A DNA stretch of 64,000 bases from contig NC_089176.1 of assembly GCF_947507565.1 (NCBI RefSeq), positions 3,472,001 to 3,536,000 on the forward strand, written 5' to 3'. This document shows, one piece after another, positions 53,256-64,000 of this stretch (the stretch's first letter is position 1; each line of letters begins with the position of its first letter). This DNA is from Oscarella lobularis. Taxonomy: Eukaryota; Porifera; Homoscleromorpha; Homosclerophorida; Oscarellidae. Below the pieces are notes generated by a model, which searched no databases, was not told the DNA's origin, and saw only the letters and a program-made list of their open reading frames with translations. The position numbers and the translations under genes were made by a program.

Positions 53256-53993
53256 CGCTCGTCGTCGTTCCTGTCTCACCAGCAAACCATTACGAACTGT
53301 AGTTTCTTCGCGAACGACGCGAAATTGGCGGTAGCACCGCAAGCGTTGTCGAAAGCGGGGCGCGCCGAGTTTCCTATTCGATCTCCGTTAGCTCATGTTT
53401 ACAGCGCGATTTCTCTCGCCTCTCCGATTCCTAATTTTTTCTTTATAAGATAACGACGGGGATATGTTGTCGGTTTGACCTCCAGCGCTAATTTTTTCTA
53501 ATATTGACACTTTTCGTATAGGATTTCATGCGGCTTTGTCCCGAAGCTCCATTGAAGATTAAGTGGACGAAGAGGTTGACCTACCATGTGGTCCCAACGT
53601 CCTCGGCAGGACGGGTGGTCCATCTGCCGGACCACGGAGATTGTGACTTTGCTCTATAAGGAGCAATCTCCTAAACTGCCTGTATGCCTCCTGTGGTATG
53701 AGGCAATAACGTCTAAACGGCCACCTCTCCTGGGCAGGCCACGCTTATGCGCGGCCACGAGCAGAAAAACTGCCCACTATAACGGCGTGTATCTTTGAAT
53801 GGAGGCTACTATCATTTATTGGTAGTCTCTGTTGGAGAATGGCGCCTATATCAAATTTTGTGCCTGCATGCGTCTACAGAGGACGGTAGCAGGCACACAT
53901 CAGCTGTAAAGACTGCAGTCTCAGTCTCGCCATCCATCTTCAATGAATTATATCTGGTAAGCGGATTTATTGCCTTGTATTTGGTTAAGTGTC

Positions 53994-54335
53994 TTTTTAG
54001 GAGTGGGGTCCTGAGCATGACCCCGTCATTAAAAACTGCTCCATCAGGGGTCCTGGGCAAGACCCCGTCATCAAAAACTGCCTGGCAGGGGGTCCTGGGC
54101 ATGACCCCGTCACCAAAAACTGTCTGGTGAGGGTCCTTGGCATGACCCGTCAAAACTGCCTATGCATGAAAACGCGAGGGAACAGTCTATGCTTTATTTC
54201 CAATTTATTAAATAAATCAACTGTCTCTCCCTCATCTACATCTTCAAGCAGTTTTTGATGACGGGGTCTTGCTCAGGACCCCGGTTGAAAGCAGATTTTA
54301 TGACGGGTCATGCTTAGGACCCCAACTCCTAAAAA
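53994..54335. mobile_element. MITE-like element with terminal inverted repeats
   Basis: The left end TTTTTAGGAGTGGGGTCCTG and the right end, read in reverse, TTTTTAGGAGTTGGGGTCCT pair over about 45 bases with few mismatches. Inside the left arm the unit GGGTCCTGGGCATGACCCCGT is repeated about four times at 40-50-base spacing, and the right arm holds two inverted copies. Length is about 340 bases, non-coding. This is the form of a non-autonomous DNA transposon with subterminal repeats. The target-site duplication could not be fixed because the ends run into T/A tracts. The superfamily is unknown. Confidence 0.7.
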
Positions 54336-54849
54336 ACGAACATCAATATATGACAACAGTGCTTTGATATAAGACTACCTCGTCGTCCTCCAGCAGCAGA
54401 ATCGCATCGCGGCGCCGAACGTATACCACCCGCGCAGACGTAACGACAAACGGCGAGTTCAGTTACGCGAATTAGCGCGAGCGAGAGACACGTGGCAATG
54501 CTCATAACGAGTGGGTGCGCCTAGCTATTAATTAAACTGTAAAAAATTTAAAAAACACTTGATACATAAGCTTCCTTCTTTGTTTTCGTCTCAGGCATCT
54601 CAACACTGCAAAAAAAGAAACTGATTTTGGCTATAAGATCACAAACTTCGCCGTCGCACCTTTAGGTGATTTTCCTCATCACAAGATTTTCGTCCATTCC
54701 TGGAAAAAAGAATCACCATGAGCACTCTCAACGTATTACTTCACCTTCCAAAATGAACGTAAAATTTGCTTCTAGATCACTAGAAAGAAGTATCGCCATA
54801 ATTATTGACAATTAATTATTTATACATGCTTACCGTTGACTTTTCAGAT

Positions 54850-55466
54850 GAAAAATGCATTGGCCTAAAATCTGAATTAATAAATAAAAATGAAATCTAC
54901 TCTACATCCAAAAGAACCTACAGATTACCTCAACATCCATTGACCTAAATGGCGAATTAGCTATTTGAGAAATCATGACACTAAATTACCTCACAATCCA
55001 TTGACCTAAAATCTGTGAAATTAAAAAATAAAAACCTACTAAACTACCTAAAAGGCAACACATACATGTACATGTGATAAAAACCTAGATTCACCTCAAA
55101 ATCCATTGATCTAAATAACGGATTAGCTACGTGAGAAACAATGGCGCCTAAATTACCTCAAAAATCCATTGACCTAAAACCTGCGAATAAAATAAAAACC
55201 TACTGGACTACCAGAAACCTGTGAATAAAATAAAAACCTACTAGACTACCCTAAAAGAGCAAAGCCATTTGACAATAAACCTAGATTACCTCAAAGTCCA
55301 TTGACCTAAAACCCTAACTAAATAAAAAAAACCTATTCTACACCTAAAAGAAAACCAAACACGAAAACAAATAGCACCTAGATTACCTCAAAATCCATTG
55401 ACCTAAAATATGCCTATATTCTAATCAACCTAGATTACCTCAAAATCCATTGAAAATGGTCTAAAG
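54850..55466. repeat. Degenerate minisatellite, about eight copies
   Basis: The core ACCTCAAAATCCATTGACCT followed by AAA recurs eight times at 54857, 54931, 54991, 55097, 55156, 55291, 55386 and 55438 (approximate), at 50-135-base spacing. Between copies lie related AT-rich pieces (AATAAAAACCTACT, GGCGAATTAGCT). Copies differ by a few bases and short indels. Confidence 0.8.
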
Positions 55467-56451
55467 CACGTGGCGGCTGCTAGCTAAGCACGAAGGGGAA
55501 GGAGCTACAAGCCTGCTACAGAATCCGCCCTACCCTACTAGCAGCCGCCGACTAAACCCTAATGCAAGGGAGAGGACCCGTGCAAACTAACGTAGTGATG
55601 CAAACCGAGCACGTGAGGGAGATCGCCATTACATTATACCGATTTGTTGTCCCGCTACACTCTCTGCAACGTACACACGTGGGCTTCATGCGCTGCCATG
55701 ACACCCGCCCTCACTCGCGAACCCCAACCCGCCCTCGATTACACGTTCGGAAACCAGACCTAATGGTTAGACTGACGGAAATTTTCTATGCTCGCGAGCG
55801 TGGGCAGTGGCACGCCAGGCAATCCGACCCGTGTACGTCACAGAGAGCCTCGCCCCCTATGTGCACGCCTACTCCGCAAGGGCCCCAATGGGAAACCTGG
55901 TCGTTCGTTGTCTTCATCAAGAAGGCCTCTGTCGCATTGCTCTAAAGAGTGACATTGGTTAGCGAATCGCGTAGGGGTGTTGCTTACGTACCTATGCGCA
56001 TTTGGCGCAGCGCCCTGAACCCCACGCGATGGGAGCGTGACGCCACGTGCTATATTTTCCTTTTTTGCGCCTCGCGAAACCGGAGGCTTCTAGAAAACAG
56101 ACAAATGATTAGAATTTGAGGTAACTCGGGTGGATGCCACGCAGGATTGCTCACCGGCGAGCGGATGCGCGATGAAGTTGAGACGCGCGCGGGGCTGTCC
56201 TCTCGACTCGAGCAATTCCTGCGACACTGTCCTTCAGAGGGCCGGTTGGCATTGCACGATCTCACGACGCCGCGCCAAGCGCCATCTCGCGTAGAAACGC
56301 TGCTGCCTGGCGAGTCGTCTGGTGTTGGTGAAAAAAATCACACCTAGGTGCTACCCGTATGCAGTAGCGCGCGACTAGCGCGGGCTCGCGCGGAGGAAAA
56401 ACGCACAGTTTCAGCATAAAAATATAACCATTACCCTTGCACTGTTAAAAG

Positions 56452-59400
56452 TTATCCACTATCAGAATCAATCGCTTCGCCATTGTATAACTCCTCATCC
56501 ACTTCGTCGTCGTCATCTTCGCGTGTAGTCGCCTCAGCGCCCATTCCCCGACCGAGAGGAACTCCGAGAGCTCGGTGCACGCCTTCAACAACTTTCAAAT
56601 TAACAAAAAACGCCATGTTAAGATTGGGAATTTTCCGACGCATTTCCTCCATAAGAGAATAAGCCTATGGCGCAGTAGAAATGAGACGAATCAGACGACT
56701 TTCCACCCTCACATACCTGCTTATAGTTTTCTTCGCTGGCATAGTGCTCGATAACAAATCCATACACGTCGCCAAGCCGAACGGCCGTCTCCAAGTCGGG
56801 TTCATCGAGAAGAAGCTGACATTGCTTGACCGCCTCGTTCGGATCGTCTTCGTACATTCTAGGAGATAGAAACTCTTTTTTTAAAAAAAGTCTTTTGAGA
56901 TGAGGTCTCATCCGTACCTCCGAACTTGGACGAATTTTTTTAGGAGAACAACGCGTTGGCGCAGAAAGGCAACTTTCGCTTCCTGATCGCTGGGATTCTT
57001 CGATTTCGCTTTGGACATGCATTTGAGAGCTTCGTTGAGAGCCCCCAACGCCTTGTCGTAGTTCTGATAGCTATCGATCTCGACCTAGAAGAGAATCGCG
57101 AGTTCACGCTGGCTTTTTGTTTCGATTTCAAGCGCTCACCTGAGCACAGGCGTCGTAAAATCCGGAAAGTGCTTCCAGCGCCTTTCCTTTGGTGTAAAAC
57201 GATATGATGTGCTTCATGATTTCCGGATCCTTTCGCCACTCCTGCTGCTGGAGATAATTCGCCGCCATGACGAAAATCTCTCTCTGTCGAGAAACGTTCG
57301 CAAAGAAAATAATCTTCTCTGTATCTCGCGACTTCAAGAGCGCCTTCATCGCCTAAAAGATCGATGTTTATAACGAAGTGGGTTTTTTTTTCCCGGTGAG
57401 GCCAAGCTACCTTTAATTTGTTTCCCGCTTGAGTGTACTTTTTCGTTGCTAAATGGTAGGCTCCCTGTTTGAGACAACAGTCTGCCATGCGTTCGAGCAA
57501 CTTTGTCCTGTACTCGTGTTCAGCCTTATTGTCTAATCGAAGGACGCGTCGCGACAAAGACACTTTCCTCGCCTTGCCTGCCCTTACCTTTGTTCGCTTT
57601 CGGCGGCGTCATTCTTTCGGCGATCTCCTCGCTGATTGGAACGTTATGCGCGACGCAGACGTCCAACGCTTCGTGGTGCTTTCGCGCGGTAACGAGCAAA
57701 TCGACGGCTTTCTCGAATTGATTGTGCTCGAGAAAGAAACGGGCGCAACGATCCAACACGTTCGGATCCGTGCTCTCGTCCAAGTCGTCGGCCATCGTTT
57801 GAAGGGCGGTGAACTGTTGCAAGTCGAAGGCGAGCTGCATCGCTCTTCCGACTTTACCCGCCTAGAAAACAAAGAAAAAACTAGATTTCGAGGAGAGAAC
57901 GCGACGTCACTTGCTTTGTGGTAGAGCAAGATGGCCTTGTCCTGCATATCTGGCTGTGCTTCATAATAGCTACGACAAAAAACGATATTATTAACTAAGC
58001 CCTTATAACTCTAAGGTTTTCTTACGTTGCTGCATCCAGCATGTCCCTTGCGCTGCCTTGTAAAGCCAAACCCATCAGCTCGTGCGCGTATCCGTGCTCC
58101 TAGAAAAAAAATCGATGCAACGCCACGCTCGCTATTTTTCCCTGCGCACGTATATACCTTCGCCAATTTGATGGCGTTCGTCAAGCACTGGGCCTTGGAG
58201 TAGAACTCTATCGCATCTCTTACTTGATCCATTGTCTCGAGCTGACGAGCGAGATGATAGCACGCGGCTCGATCGCCGCTTTCGGTCGCCACTTCTTTCG
58301 CCTGATCGATTCGGCTCATGTAGCAGCAGACGCGAACGATCGACATGTAGTCTTGAGCGGCTTCGTAGAACTGCAAGGCGCCGTCCATTTCGCCGGTACT
58401 TTCTAAATACTGAGCCCACCACTTGCGAAGGGAGCTACGAAAAAAAAACGCGCTTGCACAATCTAATACCGCTATATAATACGCGTCGCCGTACCGATCT
58501 TTGGATTTCATGACGTACGCTTCGAGATCGCCGGGATCGTCGTAGAGAAGACGAGGCACTTCAGTGCGATGCGTGCCAGATTTCTCGTACCTAATAAAAT
58601 ACAAATAGTATTTTGGGTCTCTTAATTATTCATTGTACTCACGCGTTGACGGCTGTTCCCAAGTCGCCCAAGCCTTCCGAGTGGCGAGCAAAGTTATAAT
58701 AGGTTGTTCTCAAGTGAATTCGATCCTGACTTTCGCCGACTTGAACCGCCTAGAAAAGTCAGAATTTCAAAGGTTCATCTCATCACGGCGAATATCCATA
58801 GTTACCTTGACCCACTCGCCAGACGCCTGATAAAATTTCGCCAAAATGTCAAATCGTTTGCAATTTCTATACAATTGTTCCGCTTCTTCCTAACGGGGAG
58901 AAAAAAAAACATTTCGTAGGTTCGTCGCCTCTCCGTCGCTGAACGGACCTTCATTCCCAGCTGGACGGCGAGCATGGCGACGCGCGCGTCGAGCTCCGGT
59001 TCCTTCATCGCTTCGCGCAGAGCGCGAGCGCCGCGCGCGTGACCCATGTTCCCGAGGCAAACGAACGCGACGTCGAGTTGCTTCGACTTGACGCACATGC
59101 GAGCCATATTCTCCCACACCGTTTCACTAGAAAAATTAAAAAGGGGAAAGGTACAATAATAGCGGACTCTCGCTCACCTCTTGATGAGTTTTATGGCCTT
59201 AAACGCTTCGTCCATGTTTCCGATCGTCATGAAATAGGAGAAGTCCATCATCGCCGTTCGAGCGCTCGCGTCGCTGTCCTCCAGCCCGACGAAGTCTCTC
59301 ATCGTTCGCTTGGAAATCATGCGACGCTGAGTCAGAGCGTCGTCGGGGGCGAGTCCGTCGACGGGGGTGGAAGGATCGGTCTCTTGGGCTGGCTACAATG

Positions 59401-62400
59401 AGGAGCATAGGCGTAGAGCGAGGACTTGGGAGCCCCTCCAAACTGACTTACTTTCTTACAGAAGTAAAAGTACGGCGCATCAATAGCAAGCAAAGCTAGA
59501 TAAACAATTCAAAAAATAATTAATTAATTAAATCCAAATTTACCTGTATGCTTGCTTGAATCGAGAGGAAAGCTATCCTGGACGAGAATCCCGTGCTCAG
59601 CAGTCGCAAAGAGCGATACAACGTTAGCCTAAAAGAAAAAAAACAGAGACGCGTGAACGAACGCACCGTAGCGCAACAGAATAATCCCACCAAATCGACT
59701 ATTTTCTGCTTCTTATCCGCTTCGTTCAAGAGACGCGTCCTGCTCCGGCCGCGTCGCTCCGTCGGCAGCGTTTCGCAGACGAGAAGTCGAGCGTCGTTCT
59801 CGTCCCAGTGGAGCGAGCTGGGATACTGATTGCATATGGGATCCAGGGGACCGGCGATGCTTTGTCCGCCCGCGCCGCCGACGGTGCCGGCGCCGTCGTC
59901 GCAACTGCCCGTTAGAAAATCGAACGACAGAACGACGTCCGCTTCGATGTCCCACACGAAAACTTTCGTCGACGGCAACGATTTTAAATTCTCAATCTAA
60001 ATTAAAAATTTGACGTCATAAGCATTTTTCGTCTCTTCTGCTGTACCTGATTGGCTAGAAAGGCGATGCGATTTCCAGCCGCGTTGCATCGAAGAGCGAC
60101 CAATCCGACGAAATTTGGGACGTATTCGCGCAAGTTCTTGGGCGTGTAGTGGGGCCTCGCTTCACTGCGTGAGAATTAGAGACAACGCCCGTCTTTTTAT
60201 CTACACACACGTACCGTTTCGCTATGTCCCACATTTTGATGATCCCGTTTGTCGTTCCAACTGCCAGCAGCGACTTGGCGGCGGCGACGTTCAAAGCGAC
60301 GGGCGCGCCTTCCATTTCGACGAACTGAAGCGATTGTTTAATGATGCCCTAGGGTTACGCACTCAATAACAATAGCGACGTCAAAAAAATTTGTCAAACG
60401 AACCTGAAAATTTCGAATTTGAATCTTGTCTCCTTCTATGCTATAGAGAGTTTGCTCGTTGACGACAATACTCATGGATTCGCAACTGAACGCTCCTGAG
60501 GTTTATAATAATAACGCTATTTGGAGATTTCTTTCTTTGCTCACCGGCTGTTCTAATCATGGGCTTGTCTTGCGGAACTTCATAGACGACAATTTTTTTG
60601 CCGTTCCAAACCGTCGTGTGATCCTAATTAATTAATAATTAATGTATTAGTTACTCGTTCTCTTTTTCTCTCTCGCCTTTGTGACGTAAATGCCTTTGAC
60701 GTGAATATCCGTTTTTAAATTGTGAACGACGCCCGTTGTTAGGCACTCGATTAGGAGCTGACTCGGAGCCACTTGAATAGCGGAAACCTGAATCCGAGTC
60801 GCCGTTGTCCCCCCACACGCGAGAATTGACACTGGTGGACCGAACCTGATTTCGAAAATGCGAATTCATCACATTTTCACTCAATATCTGCACGCCCAGC
60901 GTCGAATTGATGGCTACCAAATTCTTCGCGCCACCGCACTGGAAAGACATAGAGATAAAATCGTCAATACCTTTTTCCCTCTATAGAAACGTACTCTGAT
61001 TTGAAGCACGGAGCCTTCCACTTGACTCGGAGCCAACGCTTCCCAATTGGAGGCCCCGTCGCCCGTCTTTCCGCTCTCGAACGACGGTCCCTTGTGCTGC
61101 CACATGACGACGTGACCCATATTCGTTCCAGCAGCGAGGATCCCTATATATAGAAAAAATATACGAACCCCTATAATCGGAATCTAGAGTACCTTTGGAG
61201 GAGTTGTAGCTGACGCATTGGACGACTTCCTGCGTCTCGATTCCCGGCAATCCCGTCACCGTCAAAGCATAGATATCTTCCGTCTCCAAATCCCACATCC
61301 TTAGTTTCCAAATCATCACAAGATTTAGACTCTCGCAAAAAAAAATGCTGACCTTAGAATGTTCTCGTTTGCTGACGTCACCAGACAGCCGCGCGACGTC
61401 CACGCGACGTCGCTCGCGAAGGATCGTCCGCCCAGTTTTATCTAACATAGCCCAATGTCTCAAGGACTCGGAATGCTTCTTATTAGTGACTCTCTACTTC
61501 TGATATGAGTGAAAGGGATCCGCCCGGCGATATTGCATGCTGGCTGAGCATCATCGTGTCCGTCAGAACGACGAGGATGTCTTTTTCGTTTCGCAATAGA
61601 AGCGCTTTTATCGGATCGCTCACTCTGAGCACTTCGGTGCAATCCCCTTCGTCGTTTGCCATGTAGACGACTCCTTGAGGATGCGAATTAGCAATAGAAG
61701 ATAGAGCAAATATATAGTGTGCTCTCACCACTTGCTCCGCCATAGAAGAATGACATGGAGTCGGATATTTCTGTTCTGCCTTTCAAGAGAGGCAGTTTGG
61801 CCGCCTTGGCTCTGCTGCTGAATGAGAAAGCGGCTTCATCGCCCGGTGCTACTTTCTTGGTCAACTCAGACACAGGAGCAGAACTGGGAAATCAATAGAA
61901 AGTGAAGTGAAACGAACAAGTCTGTTTTCTTACTCTTGAGCTTTGATTGCTCGTATGACACAGTGTGTCAAGGCGCCCTTTCCAACGTACTGCTGCATGG
62001 GAACAGCCCGGAGTTGACCCTTAGAATCAACCCTCCACACACAGCACATACCATCCTAAGTCAAAATAAAGTGAGCAAAAAAATACAAACAATAGTTCAA
62101 TAATTATTGAATCAAAATTATAATTTTTTTTCTTACCTCGTCCAGTGAGACGAGTCTGTGCCCGTTGGGATGCCAGTCGAGGCGTAAGACGGCTCTCCGA
62201 TGAACGGCGACGATTTCGTCGAGCTGACGATCGTGATCGTTCCACGCCGTAATTTCGCCGTTTTCCCATCCGGCGACGAGCGTGCGTCGCTTGGGATGCC
62301 ACGCCAGCGACGTGACGGGATGGGCGCGTTGCAGCGACGAACCGTCGACGTGTTCGCCCTTCGGAAAAGAGAAATTTGCATTACGGGACATTCTTGCGAG

Positions 62401-62574
62401 GTTCTACGTTCGCACTTCGTCCAAATAGAGATTCACTGCGCCTTCGACGTCGCCGCTAGATCGTTCGTGTCGCGACGCGACGGCGAGAATCGCCTGGTTG
62501 CTGTGCCATGCGATATTGATCGCCGTTCCGGCGCCGGGTGGCGATTCGATCTTGTGATCGAAGTAGACGGCCAT
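56452..62574 (-). CDS. IFT140: Intraflagellar transport protein 140 (IFT-A complex)
   Basis: The spliced minus-strand product follows IFT140 from end to end. Exon 1 (62574-62416) begins [16 protein letters not shown]. Exon 2 starts at 62358. WD40 propeller repeats occupy roughly 62574-59500 ([49 protein letters not shown]). They are followed by TPR-like helical repeats: [82 protein letters not shown] and GFYDACAQV. The C-terminus is acidic, ending at 56452. IFT140 is a core subunit of the IFT-A train for retrograde ciliary transport and membrane-protein entry. Numerous short introns (50-90 bases) are present. The organism therefore builds cilia. Confidence 0.96.
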
Positions 62575-62755
62575 TCGGAGGTGGCTACCGCTTCAGCGGC
62601 GAGAGATGCGTTCGTGACGCGTTTGGGAAAGTTGTCGTGGCGTCGAGATGCGGACGTTCGCGACGAGCTGTCACGAAAACCGCTTGGTGTTGGCAGGAAG
62701 ATAGCGCGCGTGTATTCGCTCGTCGTTTCCCGGACGATTCGTACTGTAGCGGGCA
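62575..62755. promoter_or_regulatory. Shared 181-bp divergent promoter (IFT140 / DECR2)
   Basis: The two start codons are divergent and 181 bases apart. No TATA box was seen, and no clear RFX X-box was found by eye. Confidence 0.5.
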
Positions 62756-64000
62756 ATGAATGAAGACGATACGTGTCTCGAAACCTATAAGCACTTCTTT
62801 GCAAGAGACCTGCTACGAAACAAAGTCGCATTTATTACCGGCGGTGGCTCGGGCATATGCTTTCGAATTGCCGAGATCTTCATGAGGTATAGACCGCTTC
62901 TTGGTACATTTTACGTAACGGAGAGTTCTGCTTAGACACCAATGCAACGTTGTTATTGCAAGTCGCAAACTAGAAAGGGTCGAATCGGTAAGAAAATGCC
63001 AGAGCTTGTTTGGGAAACTCTAACAGTATCTGTGCATGTAGGCTGCGAAGAAGCTAAGAGATGCTACTGGGCAACGCTGTTTAGCAGTGCAATTGGACGT
63101 CAGAAATGTATTACACAGACAAAGCTAGGGTCTGGGTGATAGTACAGTGTCATTCTGTAGCCAACTGATGTGAATGTTGCAATAGAAAAAGCAATAAAAG
63201 AGTTTGGCAAAATTGACATTTTAGTCAATGGTACAATTTGAGCTTATTCCCTTAATGTTACTTACTGTTTACGTATATAGGTGCAGCTGGCAACTTTCTT
63301 TGTCCTGCGAGCAATCTAACTGCAAATGGATTCAAAACTGGTATCATCTATCCATATTATGCATACGCACATATTATGAACAAAAACTATAGTTATCAGC
63401 ATTGATACATTGGGAACATTTAACGTCTCAAAGGCAATTTATGACAAGTGGATGATGGTAAACTGTTAGAAACGAAAATACAGGTTGGTTCAACCTCATC
63501 TAGGAACACGGGGGAACAATTATCAACATAACAGCAACTTTGCACTACACAGGAGTTCCAATGCAGGTCAAAGAAAATGTAAGCCTTGCACTCCTACTCA
63601 TAAGTTACTTCCTCTTGCAGATGCATGCAGGAGCAGCAAAAGCAGCCATTGGTATAATTATAATAATAGCATTTAATAATAAACAGCATACCGTAGAGGC
63701 TATGTCACGTCACTTGGCAGTGGAATGGGGTCCCAATATCAGAATCAACTGCATTGCCCCAGGACCAATTGAGCGCACCGAAGGCTTTCGACGTCTAGGT
63801 ACACATATAACCGCAGCTTCTTCTGTAGAATGAGTTTATTTTCAAGGTGGAGCGTCCGCTGTAAAAGATGCCTATCAGGAAACAATCCCACTGCAGCGAT
63901 TTGGCACTAGAGAAGAAATTGCCAATGCATGTCTGTATTTTGCCAGCGACGTCTCATCTTACACGACTGGAGCGACTTTGGTCGTTGACGGCGGATCGTG
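62756..64000 (+). CDS. DECR2: Peroxisomal 2,4-dienoyl-CoA reductase-like SDR, 3' end outside window
   Basis: The exons read as a short-chain dehydrogenase closest to DECR2, which reduces 2,4-dienoyl-CoA esters with NADPH during peroxisomal oxidation of unsaturated fatty acids. Blocks are [131 protein letters not shown], and [35 protein letters not shown]. The last glycine of the TGxxxGxG cofactor loop is a cysteine here (GSGIC), which is unusual. Introns are AT-rich and 50-130 bases. The final residues, including any peroxisomal SKL/AKL-type signal, lie beyond base 64000. Confidence 0.9.

Larger units (their letters stand above)
53256..56451. other. 3.2-kb gene-poor stretch with repeats
   Basis: No convincing gene. 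It holds a terminal-inverted-repeat element (53994-54335) and a minisatellite (54850-55466), listed separately. An isolated acceptor-like site before 53524 opens DFMRLCPEAPLKIKW, which hints at a decayed PB1-type exon but has no partner exons. Bases 55540-55945 hold a 127-codon frame without family resemblance. The AT content rises sharply between 54530 and 55470 compared with the genes on either side. Confidence 0.5.

Noticed and set aside
53524-53573. PB1-like exon (DFMRLCPEAPLKIKW)
   Set aside because: It has a decent acceptor and donor, but no neighbouring exons or frame support. The resemblance to aPKC PB1 is short and could be chance.
55562-55945. 127-codon open frame
   Set aside because: No signal peptide, domain or splice context. 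Arg/Pro/Thr-rich translation is typical of CpG-rich non-coding DNA.
1-64000. CRISPR arrays, operons or other prokaryotic features
   Set aside because: Spliced genes, AATAAA signals and animal-type proteins throughout. The spaced repeats at 54850-55466 lack the regular repeat-spacer length of CRISPR.
1-64000. Endogenous retroviral, LTR or Polinton sequences
   Set aside because: No reverse transcriptase, integrase, capsid or LTR-like pair was recognised in any frame.

Overview
This window is a gene-dense piece of an animal nuclear genome. It holds about 20 protein genes in 64 kb, with short introns (mostly 50-150 bases), many neighbours only tens to hundreds of bases apart, and mixed base composition with frequent CpG. 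The gene set (HID1, a p40phox-type PX-SH3-PB1 protein, MAP3K1, an LRRK-type ROCO kinase, IFT140, a membrane EGF-repeat protein) points to a metazoan. The intron size, compactness and lineage-specific expansions would fit a non-bilaterian such as a sponge, possibly a homoscleromorph, but the species cannot be read from the sequence and this is inference.

Layout. 1-10 kb: the 3' end of an ERI2-like exonuclease gene, a secreted/membrane EGF-repeat protein, a convergent gene for a three-SPRY RING ubiquitin ligase, and two paralogous small secreted proteins whose C-terminal halves look like an FGF-type beta-trefoil. 11-19.3 kb: PSMD12 (proteasome lid), a long coiled-coil protein, a secreted PLC-like phosphodiesterase and an MGMT-type DNA repair protein, the last two head to head. 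19.4-23 kb: HID1. 25.3-38.9 kb: a tandem array of single-exon POT/SLC15-like transporters containing a recent 4.1-kb direct duplication, which created a chimeric, broken transporter at its junction. 39-47 kb: NCF4/p40phox-like and a ROCO kinase with an extra N-terminal P-loop domain. 46.9-53 kb: an unidentified minus-strand gene whose coding end overlaps the ROCO coding end, head to head with MAP3K1. 53-56.4 kb: gene-poor stretch with a terminal-inverted-repeat element and a degenerate minisatellite. 56.4-64 kb: IFT140 (minus) head to head with a DECR2-type peroxisomal reductase (plus, cut by the window end).

How the genes work together: most are unrelated housekeeping and signalling genes. 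The likely co-regulated unit is the transporter array, where nearly every member has an E-box (CACGTG or CACATG) close to its start codon. Exons were placed by reading splice sites and matching remembered family sequences. No database search was possible, so splice junctions are predictions.
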